Assembly: GCA_013289585.1 (NCBI GenBank) | Contig: JABCZR010000013.1 | Coordinates: 1-64,000, forward strand | DNA from: Acidobacteriota bacterium | GTDB taxonomy: Bacteria; Acidobacteriota; Terriglobia; Acidiferrales; UBA7541 | Reading direction: 5' to 3' | DNA length: 64,000 bases | Shown here: piece after piece, positions 34,906 through 45,067 of the stretch | Numbering within the stretch: the stretch's first letter is position 1 | Layout: each line of letters opens with the position of its first letter | Position numbers and translations under genes: made by a program | Notes under the pieces: generated by a model | Seen by the model: the letters and a program-made list of their open reading frames with translations, nothing else | Databases searched by the model: none | What the model was told of the DNA's origin: nothing

Positions 34906-35784
34906 ATGATCGAAGGTAATCCAAAGACAGCAACGGCACTTCTTTGCGCAGCGGCTCTCCTGGCCGCAGCAACTCTGCTCGCTTGTACAATTTCCCCGCA
35001 AACCGCAGTGGCTCCTGACAACGTGCATCACACTTATCTAGGCTTCGACCGTAACTCGTATCCAGGCGATGCGGCGCTCCCAATTCTGCGGAAGACATTC
35101 GCATTCACAAGCTTTTGGATCAGTCCTCCGCCCGGCGAAAAAACAAACACTTGGATCGGGAAGCGCGAGCTTCTTCGCTCACAAGGTTTTGGTTTTCTGG
35201 TGCTTTACCGTGGCCGCGACAGCCGCGAACTGAAGAGTGAAGCGAGTGCCATTACGAAAGGAACTGGCGACGCAAAGGATGCCGCGGTCTCCGCAAAAAC
35301 CGAAGGCCTTGGCGTGGGCACGATCATTTTTCTCGATATCGAGGAAGGCGGCCGATTGCCGGCAACATACCACGCGTATCTCCGCGCGTGGTATGACGAA
35401 TTCACCAAAGCCGGCTTCCGTCCCGGCGTCTATTGCTCCGGCATGCCCGTGAATGAAGGTCCAGGCGTCACCATTACTACCGCGGGTGACATTCGCGACA
35501 AAGAAGCTCCGCGCGATTTTGCTTTCTGGATCTACAACGATTTCTGCCCGCCCGCGCCCGGCTGCGCCTTTCCGGAAAATCCACCTTCCCCTTCTTCGAG
35601 TGGCATCGGCTACGCCGCAGTCTGGCAATTCGCACAATCGCCGCGGCGCAAGGCGTTCACGGCACACTGTCCGGCCGACTATCACAAGGACGGAAACTGT
35701 TACGCTCCCGGAGATACCGCTCACGCGTGGTTCCTCGACGTCAACAGCGCCACTTCGCCCGATCCTTCGGGTGGCGCAAAATGA
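34906..35784 (+). CDS. DUF1906-domain lipoprotein
   Basis: A 292-residue probable lipoprotein: hydrophobic stretch with the lipobox LLAC (Cys27). The remainder matches the DUF1906 / Rv2525c-like glycoside-hydrolase-fold domain: YLGFDRNSYPGD at the start of the barrel, FLVLYRGRDS, GTIIFLDIEEGG with the acidic pair, PGVYCSGMP and FAFWIYNDF. These are TIM barrels thought to act on cell-wall or other glycans; activity here is unproven. Start: ATGs at 34882 and 34906 are both possible; I prefer 34906, which places the lipobox in a normal position. It follows sthA by about 60 bp. A bidirectional terminator separates it from the convergent SDR gene. Confidence 0.75.
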   Translation: MIEGNPKTATALLCAAALLAAATLLACTISPQTAVAPDNVHHTYLGFDRNSYPGDAALPILRKTFAFTSFWISPPPGEKTNTWIGKRELLRSQGFGFLVLYRGRDSRELKSEASAITKGTGDAKDAAVSAKTEGLGVGTIIFLDIEEGGRLPATYHAYLRAWYDEFTKAGFRPGVYCSGMPVNEGPGVTITTAGDIRDKEAPRDFAFWIYNDFCPPAPGCAFPENPPSPSSSGIGYAAVWQFAQSPRRKAFTAHCPADYHKDGNCYAPGDTAHAWFLDVNSATSPDPSGGAK

Positions 35785-35802
35785 TTAGCGGCAGGAAAAC
35801 AA

Positions 35803-35830
35803 AAAGAGGCGGACATGAGTCCGCCTCTTT
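35803..35830. terminator. bidirectional intrinsic terminator
   Basis: Perfect 12-bp arms AAAGAGGCGGAC / GTCCGCCTCTTT with loop ATGA lie between convergent stops (35784 and 35853). A-rich and T-rich flanks allow use from both sides. Confidence 0.8.
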
Positions 35831-35852
35831 GGCTGTAGTCAGGAGTTGGCGC

Positions 35853-36605
35853 TTAGATTTGTGCGAAGCCACCGTCCACGGTCACTTCGGAGCCCGTCAT
35901 GTAGGAAGCATCCGAAGACGCCAGGAACGCGACGGCTCCGGCAATCTCCGACGGCTGGCCGATTCGCTTCATTGGCACTTTGGCCACGATGTCCCGCACG
36001 AATTGCTCGACCTGCTCCTTCGGCATTCCAATGCGCGCAAAACCATCAGGTGTGTTGATCGGGCCCGGACTTACCGCATTCACGCGAATTCCGCGGTCGG
36101 TCAATTCGGCCGCCAACGAACGCGTGAACGAACGCAGCGCCGATTTTGTCGCCGCGTACACCGAACCGTTGACCATGCCGATTTCGCCGGCCACGGAAGT
36201 ATTAATAATGATCGAAGCGCCGTCATTCAGCACCGGGAGCGCCTTCTGGATCGTGAAGTACACGCCCTTCGCATTGATGTCAAAAAGTTCGTCGTACAAG
36301 CCTTCCGTAGTCGCCGAAACCGGCGCGAACTTGTAAATCCCGGCATTCGCGAACAATACGTCGATTTTTCCGAGCTTTTGCAGGATGGTCGCGAAGAGTT
36401 TGTCCAGATCCTCCGCCTTGGAGACGTCCGCCCGCACCGCGAGCACGTCTTTGCCAATCTGTTTCACCGCGTCGTCCAGCGTTTTCTGGTTGCGGCCGGA
36501 AATCACCACGCGCGCGCCTTCCTCGAAAAAGCGCTTCGCCGTCGCGAGTCCGATCCCGCTGTTTCCGCCCGTTACCAACGCTACTTTCCCTTCGAGTCTC
36601 TTCAT
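35853..36605 (-). CDS. SDR-family oxidoreductase
   Basis: A 250-residue classical short-chain dehydrogenase/reductase. The cofactor motif TGGNSGIG lies near residue 12 and NAG near 89. The catalytic Ser is in NTSVAG (near 139), with YAATK (Tyr/Lys near 152-156), and SPGPINTP and TVDGG close the fold. SGRN after beta-2 suggests NADP(H) preference (inference). GGGAGG precedes the ATG closely. It is divergent from an ArsR-type regulator gene, with a palindrome in the 192-bp gap, so the regulator may control it. The substrate is unknown. Confidence 0.88.
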   Translation of the reverse strand: MKRLEGKVALVTGGNSGIGLATAKRFFEEGARVVISGRNQKTLDDAVKQIGKDVLAVRADVSKAEDLDKLFATILQKLGKIDVLFANAGIYKFAPVSATTEGLYDELFDINAKGVYFTIQKALPVLNDGASIIINTSVAGEIGMVNGSVYAATKSALRSFTRSLAAELTDRGIRVNAVSPGPINTPDGFARIGMPKEQVEQFVRDIVAKVPMKRIGQPSEIAGAVAFLASSDASYMTGSEVTVDGGFAQI

Positions 36606-36681
36606 GACCGCCTCCCAATCGAATCTTTCTCAGAACCCGGAGCCTCAAGGCCTTGCCGCTTAGCGGCGCTCTTGAGCTTTC

Positions 36682-36699
36682 GATACTTAGATGAGTATC
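36682..36699. promoter_or_regulatory. candidate operator between SDR and ArsR genes
   Basis: Inverted repeat GATACT-TAGATG-AGTATC lies in the divergent intergenic region, a plausible site for the ArsR-family dimer. Binding is inferred from position and symmetry only. Confidence 0.45.
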
Positions 36700-36797
36700 T
36701 AATTGTTCGGTTGCAAGTTATTTCGATAGATGTCAAAATGACTCTTGAAGGAGCCCAGGCAAGCGGGTCCCGGATCAGCTAAGGTGAATATTGGCTT

Positions 36798-37106
36798 ATG
36801 GATAGAGCCCAGATGGAAAAGGTTGCGAAAGCCCTGGGGGACGAAACCCGCCTGAGAATCTTCGAGGCTATTTCCGGCGCCGAGCACATGAATTGCGGTG
36901 AAATCGTGTCCCTGCGCGGCGTCACCCCGGCGACGGTATCCCACCACCTGAAAATCCTGAGCGAAGCCGGATTAATCGCCTGCCGCAAGGAAGGCCAGTT
37001 CGTCTACAGCCAAACCGTGCCTGAAACGATCGATGCGTACACGAAGTCTTTGACGAAGATTGCAACGCGAAAGAAAAAATCGCGGCGACACGGTGCCAGA
37101 AATTAG
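36798..37106 (+). CDS. ArsR-family transcriptional regulator
   Basis: A 102-residue winged-helix regulator: KALGDETRLRIFEAIS at the start and the recognition helix region GVTPATVSHHLKILSEAGLI, then the wing CRKEGQFVYS. No Cys cluster typical of metal sensors is seen (only isolated Cys), so it is likely not a metal-responsive member. It would bind as a dimer near its own promoter and that of the divergent SDR gene. Its stop overlaps the stop region of the convergent DUF336 gene by 4 bp, which could allow transcript interference. Confidence 0.88.
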   Translation: MDRAQMEKVAKALGDETRLRIFEAISGAEHMNCGEIVSLRGVTPATVSHHLKILSEAGLIACRKEGQFVYSQTVPETIDAYTKSLTKIATRKKKSRRHGARN

Positions 37107-38734
37107 TCGGTAGGATTCCTCGGAAACTTGAAGTACGGCAGGCGCACGCCCTGATCCAGGATTTGATCGGCGCGGATATTGGTGGGTGCTTCGAATCCCG
37201 CGGTTCCGCCGTTGGTTACGTAGTCGTCCTGGTCAACGCCATCGCCGCTGACGCCCAGTCCGCCAACGAGCATGCCGTTGCGGTAGAGCCCGGCGCTGCC
37301 TGGAAAAAAGACGATTCCGCTCTTGTTCGAATTCGCCGCGCCGCTCTGAAATCCCTGCGTGCAGGGATTCGTCAGATCCATCGTGTACAGATTGAAAAAT
37401 GGCCCGGAGTTCGAACCGTCGATTCCCGGCGGATAAAGCGGTTGCGCGCCAAAACTAATCGTTCGGTTAGTCACCGCTGTTCCCATGGGCACGCCGTTTA
37501 AATCGGCAGCCGTTCGAACGGAGCTGTTGAAGTAGACCATGTTGCGCGCTTTAGTCGCGGCCACGTCAATGCTGAAAACCGTCGAATCCTGCATCCGGCG
37601 TAATCCGATGATCGTTCCGTCGAGATCAGCAACGGCGATGACCATCCGCGTTTTTGAACCGAGCGGCAAGCGAATCGCCGCACGCGTCGTGTTGGCTGTC
37701 GTCTCCGCATTGTTCAGAATTCCCGTCACATCGGCCGCGCTCAATCCGCCCAGCGGTCCGGCTGCCGGAGGAATCAGATCGCCTTCCGGCGGCTGCCCCT
37801 GACTGTTTGTGGGCGCAACGAAAAAGCTTGCCGTGCCCGCAACGGGGCCAGCTGAAAAACCAGTGGGAAGAGAAGTCTGGTCTACAAAGGGCAGAGCAAT
37901 TCCGCCGATAAAAACCACGCCGGGTGCAGCAGGCGTGGGGCCAAAATTGTTTCCCGCGCCGCGCTGGGAAGTGCCGCCGACTAGCGCCGCATACTCTGCA
38001 ACGTTCAGGTTGCTTGACGAAGTGACCACGCCGATTCCGCCGACCACTACATTCTGGTAAAAGATGGGCACGCCGCCGGGATTCACCGCGGTAGCGTTCG
38101 AATCATCGATATTGGCTTTGCCAGTGAGAATTCCGAGTCCGAACCCACCGCCCAATGCCAGCGAGGGAGGAATCCTGCTTTCGAATGCCGCGTCGTTGAC
38201 CAACGTGCAGCCGCGATTGGTGTTTTCGATGCCGTAGAGATCCGCAGGCCCTTGATTCATTACTCCAGGAGGAAAATGAATCCCACTGATGAAGCGCACG
38301 GTTCGCGAAGAAAGCGGCGCCTGGTCATTGCTGAAAAACGCGCCGGTACGCGCGAGCGCCACAGCCACATCGTTCGCGTTTTGCGTTTGACCGAAATTCC
38401 CGATCGCCGTGGCTGGCGCATTTTGCGTTCGAAACACTCCAAGCACGAATCCCGCGCGGTCCACTACGGCAACCACCATATCCACGTTTACGGAGTTCAC
38501 AGCAGCGGTCACAATACTCTGAACATCGGCCACTTGAAGGGGTTGCACAGCCGGATTCGGCGGTGGCGGCAAAAGTGGAGTCGTGCTGCTTCCACCACCA
38601 CATCCAATCAGGAGCATCATCAGCGCTCCAGCGATTCCCACCGCGAGGGCCACGCCCAGCACCAACATCCTCTGCCGGGCTTGCAGTGCGCGTTGAGATT
38701 CGACAGGCTTCCGCAGCTTGTGAGTTGTTTCCAT
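37103..38734 (-). CDS. lipoprotein with tandem DUF336 (GlcG/HbpS-like) domains
   Basis: A 543-residue protein, probably a lipoprotein: after a basic N-terminus and hydrophobic segment comes the lipobox LIGC (Cys45), then a Ser/Pro linker. Two DUF336/GlcG-HbpS domains follow: the first from about 66 (VQSIVTAAVNSVNVDMVVAVVDRAGFVLGVFR) and the second from about 335 (TGILNNAETTANTT, MVIAVADLDGTIIGLRRM). Both contain the ATKARN/ANDVAVALARTGAFF-type helix. HbpS-like proteins bind haem; others of the family are uncharacterised. Tandem domains on a lipid anchor are unusual for me. Start: the first ATG (38734) or Met23 are both possible. Confidence 0.75.
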   Translation of the reverse strand: METTHKLRKPVESQRALQARQRMLVLGVALAVGIAGALMMLLIGCGGGSSTTPLLPPPPNPAVQPLQVADVQSIVTAAVNSVNVDMVVAVVDRAGFVLGVFRTQNAPATAIGNFGQTQNANDVAVALARTGAFFSNDQAPLSSRTVRFISGIHFPPGVMNQGPADLYGIENTNRGCTLVNDAAFESRIPPSLALGGGFGLGILTGKANIDDSNATAVNPGGVPIFYQNVVVGGIGVVTSSSNLNVAEYAALVGGTSQRGAGNNFGPTPAAPGVVFIGGIALPFVDQTSLPTGFSAGPVAGTASFFVAPTNSQGQPPEGDLIPPAAGPLGGLSAADVTGILNNAETTANTTRAAIRLPLGSKTRMVIAVADLDGTIIGLRRMQDSTVFSIDVAATKARNMVYFNSSVRTAADLNGVPMGTAVTNRTISFGAQPLYPPGIDGSNSGPFFNLYTMDLTNPCTQGFQSGAANSNKSGIVFFPGSAGLYRNGMLVGGLGVSGDGVDQDDYVTNGGTAGFEAPTNIRADQILDQGVRLPYFKFPRNPTD

Positions 38735-38938
38735 ACTGGGAGTACATTTCTTCGTATCACAGTCGTTCGCAGCCCCTCAACGCATTTGGCTCCGGCATGC
38801 GCTTACTGGTGAATGCCCGTGACGAAATACTGCGTTATCGAATGTGTCTCAACGTCCGGGAAAACTGTTGCCCGCGCGTTCTCGATATTGTTAGCTAGTA
38901 TGCGATTCCTATTTTTTTGAGCCGTTCAGGCCGAGCGC

Positions 38939-41179
38939 ATGATCTTCTTCTCCCCGCGGCAAGTGCGACGCGCGTTCTGCGCGGCTTGCTGTCTTTCGGT
39001 TTTTTTGTCCGCGCTCGATGCCGCATCAGCGTGGGATCAATCTCCGGCTCCGGCGCAAGTTCCCGCGACACAGTCCCGTGAGCCCGCGCCGCCCACGCGC
39101 ATCCCACGCCAGCAAGCGCAAAACACCACCGCCGTCGACGGGATTGTGCGCGACGCCGGTTTCCCAAGCACCACGCTTCCCGTGCCTGGCGCAACGCTCA
39201 CGCTAAGAAATTCGCAATCCGGCCAGGTTTTCAGTACTACTACTTCAGGGGAGGGTGTCTTCCGTTTGTTTCCGCTACCGCCGGGGCAATACCAGCTACG
39301 CGTTGAAGCCAAGGACTACGCGCCATTCGTTTTATCGGATCTCACTCTGCAACCCAATGAAGTTTTGACGCTGGAAATTTCCCTTATCACTGTCGCAACG
39401 GTGGAAACGCGTTCTCGCCTTCCGCGCCTTCCTGAGCTTGGTCCGGCACTTTCCGCCGAAGGGCAGCCTTCGTACGGAACTTATCGCGAATTCCGGCATC
39501 GTCTTGATTCGGATTCCAATTACGTCGAGAATTTATTGCCGGATACACTCCCGCTCGCCGTGGACGTCTACAATCCGCTCCCCAATCGCTGGGATCTGCA
39601 GCAACCGGACTATCGGCGTTACCCGCAGCCAGGCGAGTACATCTACACCAAATCTCATTGGTACGATCCGTTCAACCGCAATCGCTTCAAAGGGGATGAG
39701 CCGATCTGGCCGGAATTGTTTGGCCAGCAGACTTTTCTAAATGTCACCGCGTCTTCTGAAACTTTTTTGGATGGCCGCCGCGTTCCTTCGCCCAGCAACG
39801 TAAGCGCCGAGCGTCCCGGCAGCTCCGCCTTCTTCGGTAAGGGCGGACAATTGTTTCTCGATCAAATATTCAGCGTAAGTTTTGATCTATTTCATGGCGA
39901 TGCGGGTTTCAAGCCGGTGGACTGGCGCATTCGAATCACGCCCGAGCTCAGCCTGAATAATCTAAGAGTTCAGGAGTTGGGCATCGTTGGTCCCGACGTG
40001 CGAAGCGGAACCAATCGCTTCGACGATCATGTGGGCTTGCAAGAAGCATTCGTGGAGGTGAAACTCCACGATATCGGCCCGAATTACGATCTTATTTCCG
40101 CGCGCGCAGGCATCCAGCAATTCAACGCTGACTTTCGCGGCTTCCTCTTCGTGGACGAACAGCCGGGACTGCGCATCTTCGGGAATCTTCACTCCGGCCG
40201 CATCGAATACAACGCCGCTTATTTCAATTTCCTTGAGAAGAACACCAACAGCGGCCTCAACACGTTCGAGCGCCGGCATCAGCAAGTTATTCTTGGAAAC
40301 ACTTATTTGCAGGATTTCTTTTTTCCGGGTTATACAGCGGAGTTCGTCGGCGCCTGGAACAAGGATGATCCCAGCCTGCACTATGACGACAACGGTTTCC
40401 TGGTCCGGCCCGCGCCCATCGGCAACGTAATCAACCAAAATCCCGGCGGGGGAGCGATTCTCCACGGCATTCGCGTAGGTTACTTTGGTTGGCTTGGCAG
40501 CGGCCACATTCGCCGCCTCAATCTCACGCACGCCTTCTATCAAGCGTTCGGCGAAGACACGTTCAATCCGCTGGCGGGAAAGCGCGTCACCGTCAACGCG
40601 CAGATGGCTGCGGTGGAACTCTCCTACGACAAGGATTGGATCCGCTACCGCGTCTCGACGTTCTACACTTCCGGTGACGCAAATCCACGGGATAGCCGCG
40701 CGCGCGGATTCGATTCCATCGTGGATCTACCCAACTTTGCGGGTGGCATCTTCAGCTTCTGGAACAGCGAGGGGATTCGACTGACCGGTTCCGGCGTTCT
40801 GCTCACCACGCCCGGCAGCCTGCTGCCTTCGCTGCGCTCCAGCAAGGAAGAGGGGCAGGCCAATTTCGTCAATCCTGGAATATTCCTGGCCAACGCCGGC
40901 GCGGATTTTGATATCACTCCCAAACTAAAAGGATTCGCGAATTTCAATTTTCTCCGTTTCGAACGAACCGAGCCGCTGGAGGTTCTGCTTTTTCAGTCGC
41001 CCATTCATCACACCATCGGCGAAGATCTCGGCGTTGGCGTGCAGTACCGCCCGCCCTTGTCGGAAAACATTCTGATTACGGGCGGAGCTTCGATGCTCCA
41101 GCCCGGGCAAGGTTTCAAGGATATCTACACGGGCCGGACGCTTTTTTCGCTATTTGGTTCCGTGAAGTTTACTTTTTGA
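38939..41179 (+). CDS. outer-membrane beta-barrel with regulatory-like Ig domain, partner of multihaem cytochrome
   Basis: A 746-residue outer-membrane protein. A signal peptide covers about 1-31, with a Pro/Gln-rich linker to 60. A carboxypeptidase-regulatory-like domain follows (about 62-155: [46 protein letters not shown]), then a beta-barrel of about 550 residues with alternating aromatic strands that ends in FGSVKFTF, the expected C-terminal Phe. It has no clear plug domain, so it looks more like a porin than a TonB receptor. Its stop overlaps a potential TTG start and lies 12 bp before the ATG of a ten-haem cytochrome gene, so the two are probably made together. I infer a porin-cytochrome pairing for electron passage across the outer membrane. 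Confidence 0.7.
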   Translation: MIFFSPRQVRRAFCAACCLSVFLSALDAASAWDQSPAPAQVPATQSREPAPPTRIPRQQAQNTTAVDGIVRDAGFPSTTLPVPGATLTLRNSQSGQVFSTTTSGEGVFRLFPLPPGQYQLRVEAKDYAPFVLSDLTLQPNEVLTLEISLITVATVETRSRLPRLPELGPALSAEGQPSYGTYREFRHRLDSDSNYVENLLPDTLPLAVDVYNPLPNRWDLQQPDYRRYPQPGEYIYTKSHWYDPFNRNRFKGDEPIWPELFGQQTFLNVTASSETFLDGRRVPSPSNVSAERPGSSAFFGKGGQLFLDQIFSVSFDLFHGDAGFKPVDWRIRITPELSLNNLRVQELGIVGPDVRSGTNRFDDHVGLQEAFVEVKLHDIGPNYDLISARAGIQQFNADFRGFLFVDEQPGLRIFGNLHSGRIEYNAAYFNFLEKNTNSGLNTFERRHQQVILGNTYLQDFFFPGYTAEFVGAWNKDDPSLHYDDNGFLVRPAPIGNVINQNPGGGAILHGIRVGYFGWLGSGHIRRLNLTHAFYQAFGEDTFNPLAGKRVTVNAQMAAVELSYDKDWIRYRVSTFYTSGDANPRDSRARGFDSIVDLPNFAGGIFSFWNSEGIRLTGSGVLLTTPGSLLPSLRSSKEEGQANFVNPGIFLANAGADFDITPKLKGFANFNFLRFERTEPLEVLLFQSPIHHTIGEDLGVGVQYRPPLSENILITGGASMLQPGQGFKDIYTGRTLFSLFGSVKFTF

Positions 41180-41190
41180 GAGCTCACTCA

Positions 41191-44100
41191 ATGCCGCTGA
41201 TTCGAATACTCGGGCGGTTCGCATCCCTGAATTCGCAGCAGGGCCGCGTCCGGTTTTTTACGCTCTGCGCTCTCTGCGCCTCTGCGTTATTTCTCTGCTT
41301 TGCGATTTCTCTGCGGTCCGTCTCGGCCATCGCGCAGGAACAATCACCTGCATTTCGCGGGCAATCTCAGGAAGAAGCGGACCGCAAATCCGCGGGCTGT
41401 ATCTCCTGCCACACTTCGACCGACGAACCCACGATGCATCCGACGAAAACGGTGCATCTCGGCTGCACGGATTGCCACGGGGGCAATTCTTCGATTTCCA
41501 TTGCAGCGGGAATCACTGCCAATTCTTCCGAATATGAATCCGCCAAGGAGAAGGCTCACGTTCAGCCTCGCGACCCCAAGTTTAAGGCTCGCTCCGCACT
41601 GCCGGAGCGCGTATACACGAAATGGCTGAAGGAATCCGCTGACTACATTAAGTTCGTAAATCCGGGCGATTTGCGTGTGGCGCCGGAAACCTGCGGAGCA
41701 TCAGGCTGCCACGCGGCCGAGACCCGTGCTGTTTCCACGAGCATGATGACGCACGCCGGGCTGCTGTGGGGCGCGGCGCTATACAACAACGGCGGCTATC
41801 CCACAAAGAATACGCGGTTCGGGGAGAGCTATGACCGCGACGGGAAGCCTCGAGCGATCAAAACTTTTCCGAAGCCGACTCCCGAGGAGACTCGCGCCAA
41901 AGGAGTCATGCCCGAACTTGATCCACTTTATCGCTGGGAAACTTCGCAGCCCGGCAACGTCTTGCGCGTGTTTGAACGCGGCGGGCAAAAGAAAGCGGAG
42001 ATCGGGAATCCCAATCGCGAGGAGGATCCGGGAAAGCCAGATGACAAACTGAGCGACCGCGGATTTGGCACAGAGTTGAGGACGGATCCTGTTTTTCTTG
42101 GCTTGCAGAAAACGCGATTGCTCGATCCGGTGATGTCGTTGCCGGGAACCGAGGACCATCCAGGCGACTACCGCGCCAGCGGATGTACGGCTTGTCACGT
42201 TATTTACGCCAATGACCGTGATCCGGCGCACTCGGGAGCGTACGCAAAATATGGCCACTCCGGTTTCAGCGGCTCATCGGATCCGACTATTCCGAAAAAT
42301 GAGTCCGGCCATCCCATCAAACATGCGTTCACGCGTTCGATCCCTTCGAGCCAATGCATGATCTGCCACATTCATCCCGGCACGAACATGGTGACGACGT
42401 ATTTCGGCTTGACGTGGTGGGACAACGAGATTGATGGGGATCGGATGTATCCGAAAGAGCAGCGCAATCCGACCGAGGAACAGCGATTCCAATCCCTGGC
42501 GCGAAATCCGGAAGGCGCGGCGGTTCGCGGCTTGTGGAGCGATGAAAAATTTCTCGAGCAAACGGGCAGCCCGGAGTTCAACAAGGAATTGAAAACTACC
42601 CAGTTCGCTGATTTTCATGGGCATGGCTGGGTGTTCCGCGCGGTATTCAATCACGACCGGAAAGGGAATTGGCTGGACAAGAACGGCGCGCAAATCGCTT
42701 TCGACGATCCCGAGCGTTTCGGGAAAGCCGTGCATCTTGCGGACATACATCTGGAAAAAGGGATGCAGTGCAACGACTGCCACTTCGCGCAGGACAATCA
42801 TGGCAACGGGAAAATTTACGGCGAGCCGCGCGCCGCGGTGGAGATCGATTGTGTCGATTGCCACGGCACGATTCGAAAGAAGGCCGCGTTGGTCACGTCA
42901 GGCCCTGCGGCCCCCGAAGGCGGGCGGCACCTTGACGCACTGCGAACGCCGTGGGGATTGCGGCGATTCGAATGGCGCGGCGAGAAGGTGATTCAGCGCT
43001 CGATGTCCGCAGAAGGCAAAGAGTGGGAAATCGTACAGACGATGGACACAATTACTCCCGGCAACGTGCACTTCAGCGCGAAATCGATGCGCGCCAAGCT
43101 GATTAACAAGGATGGCGTTGTCCCAGCATATTTGTCCGCCGACGACGCGACTCTTGCGCACGCCAACAGCAGCATGACTTGTTATTCATGCCATACGTCG
43201 TGGACGCCGACGTGTTTCGGCTGTCACTTGCAGATGACGGCCAACGCGCGGAAGCCGATGCTGCACAACGAGGGCCTGGTCACCAAAAATTACACCAGCT
43301 ACAACTTTCAGGTCCTTCGCGACGACATTTATATGCTCGGCGTGGACGGCACGGTGACCGGCCATCGCATTGCGCCGGCGCGATCCTCTTGCGCGGTGCT
43401 GGTCAGTTCGCAAAACGCGAATCGCGAATGGCTTTACTATACGCAGCAAACGATCTCCACGCCGGGACTTTCCGGCCAGGCGTTCTCCACGTTTGTGCCG
43501 CACACGGTGCGGGCAAAAGAAACCAAACAGTGCAGCGACTGCCACGTCTCCACGCAGAATGACAACAACGCGTGGATGGCGCAGTTGCTTTTACAGGGCA
43601 CCAATTTTATGAACTTCATGGGCCGCTACGTTTATGTGGCCACAGGCAAAAAAGGATTTGAGGCCATCGCCGTCGCGGAGCATGACGAACCGGAGGCCAT
43701 CTATGGCAGTGATCTGCAGCGCATCGCTTATCCGGACAATTACAAGAAATTCGTGGAGCATCGCAGGGAGCTTAGCGCTACCGCCGAACATCCAGGCAAT
43801 GTGCTTGATATTCAGGCGCGCGGTGAATATGCCTACGCCGCGAACGGCCGCGGCGGGCTTCGCGTGTACGACATCGCAAATATTGATAACAAAGGATTCT
43901 CGGAGCGCATGACGACCGCGCCGGTTTCACCGATCGGACAGCGCTTCTTTGTGCCCACGAAGAATGCGCTTGCGGTCGCATCCCCTACAACGCTGGCCGT
44001 TGATCCGCTGCGCCAACAACTGCCCGAGAATGAAGAGCAGCCGATTCACCTGCTCTATGGGTTCCTGTACGTCGCGGATCAGCAAGAGGGACTTGTTGTC

Positions 44101-45057
44101 GTCGGGGATCCCAATCCGAAATCGAAAAGCCCGGGCGTCGGGACGCTTCTCGACGGCAATCCTGCGAATAATTTCTTGAAGCGCGCGCTGGCGTTCAATC
44201 CTGGCGGCGTGCTGACAGGCGCGCGCCGGATTACCATCGCGGGCACTTACGCTTACGTCCTCACGGATAAAGCGCTGGTGGTGGTAGATCTTGAGAATCC
44301 GCTGGCGCCGAGCGTTGCGGCCAACATCGGTGCGCCGGTACTCAACGACCCGCGCGGCATCGCGGTGCAATTCCGCTATGCGTTTGTCGTGGATCGCGAA
44401 GGGCTCAAAGTTCTCGATGTCACGGATCTCTCCCAGCCCAAATCGGTCGCCAACGCGCTGGTGCCTTTCGTAGATGCGCGCAACATCTACATTGCCCGCA
44501 CTTATGCTTACGTTTCCGCGGGGAAGCAAGGACTTGCGATCGTTGATGTCGAAAATCCCAGCGATCCGAAGCTTGATCAATTTTTTACTGCGGACGGCCA
44601 GCTCAACGATGTCAATGACGTCAAGATAGGGATGGTCGCGGCCAGCGCTTTCGCTTTTGTGGCCGACGGGAGAAATGGCCTGCGCGTTTTGCAGATTCTG
44701 TCACCCTGGGATGACCCGGCGCATTTTTCCGGCTTCAGCCCGCGCCCCACACCCAAACTGATTGCCACGGCTCATACGCGCGGCCCGGCGCTGGCGCTTT
44801 CGAAAGGTATCGATCGTGACCGCGCGGTCGACGAATCAGGAAACCAGATCGCCGTGTTCGGCCGACGCGGCGCACGCCCGCTCAATCGCGCGGAAATGCG
44901 TTCGCTCTACATTCATTCCCGTAGCGGCGAAGCGTACTCCGTCACGGATGATGATGTTGAAAAAACGCACTCTGCGGCGTCGTCATCGTCTGGATCATCG
45001 ACTTCGTTGACTTCTTTGTTTATTCGAGCTCGAGCCTGGTTCAATTCTTTTCACTGA
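41191..45057 (+). CDS. multihaem cytochrome c (10 haem motifs) fused to LVIVD propeller
   Basis: A 1288-residue exported cytochrome. A signal peptide (about 20-49) ends SAIAQ. The haem-binding motifs are CISCH (70), CTDCH (92), a CX4CH (CGASGCH, near 168), CTACH, CMICH, CNDCH, CVDCH, CYSCH, CFGCH and CSDCH, all before about residue 790. The part from about 810 to 1180 is a propeller of LVIVD-type repeats ([44 protein letters not shown]). It would carry electrons in the periplasm or at the cell surface. The ATG at 41191 was chosen; a TTG at 41176 overlapping the barrel's stop is the alternative. It is coupled to the upstream barrel gene and followed after 10 bp by a deacetylase gene. Confidence 0.85.
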   Translation: MPLIRILGRFASLNSQQGRVRFFTLCALCASALFLCFAISLRSVSAIAQEQSPAFRGQSQEEADRKSAGCISCHTSTDEPTMHPTKTVHLGCTDCHGGNSSISIAAGITANSSEYESAKEKAHVQPRDPKFKARSALPERVYTKWLKESADYIKFVNPGDLRVAPETCGASGCHAAETRAVSTSMMTHAGLLWGAALYNNGGYPTKNTRFGESYDRDGKPRAIKTFPKPTPEETRAKGVMPELDPLYRWETSQPGNVLRVFERGGQKKAEIGNPNREEDPGKPDDKLSDRGFGTELRTDPVFLGLQKTRLLDPVMSLPGTEDHPGDYRASGCTACHVIYANDRDPAHSGAYAKYGHSGFSGSSDPTIPKNESGHPIKHAFTRSIPSSQCMICHIHPGTNMVTTYFGLTWWDNEIDGDRMYPKEQRNPTEEQRFQSLARNPEGAAVRGLWSDEKFLEQTGSPEFNKELKTTQFADFHGHGWVFRAVFNHDRKGNWLDKNGAQIAFDDPERFGKAVHLADIHLEKGMQCNDCHFAQDNHGNGKIYGEPRAAVEIDCVDCHGTIRKKAALVTSGPAAPEGGRHLDALRTPWGLRRFEWRGEKVIQRSMSAEGKEWEIVQTMDTITPGNVHFSAKSMRAKLINKDGVVPAYLSADDATLAHANSSMTCYSCHTSWTPTCFGCHLQMTANARKPMLHNEGLVTKNYTSYNFQVLRDDIYMLGVDGTVTGHRIAPARSSCAVLVSSQNANREWLYYTQQTISTPGLSGQAFSTFVPHTVRAKETKQCSDCHVSTQNDNNAWMAQLLLQGTNFMNFMGRYVYVATGKKGFEAIAVAEHDEPEAIYGSDLQRIAYPDNYKKFVEHRRELSATAEHPGNVLDIQARGEYAYAANGRGGLRVYDIANIDNKGFSERMTTAPVSPIGQRFFVPTKNALAVASPTTLAVDPLRQQLPENEEQPIHLLYGFLYVADQQEGLVVVGDPNPKSKSPGVGTLLDGNPANNFLKRALAFNPGGVLTGARRITIAGTYAYVLTDKALVVVDLENPLAPSVAANIGAPVLNDPRGIAVQFRYAFVVDREGLKVLDVTDLSQPKSVANALVPFVDARNIYIARTYAYVSAGKQGLAIVDVENPSDPKLDQFFTADGQLNDVNDVKIGMVAASAFAFVADGRNGLRVLQILSPWDDPAHFSGFSPRPTPKLIATAHTRGPALALSKGIDRDRAVDESGNQIAVFGRRGARPLNRAEMRSLYIHSRSGEAYSVTDDDVEKTHSAASSSSGSSTSLTSLFIRARAWFNSFH

Positions 45058-45067
45058 GGCCAGCACC

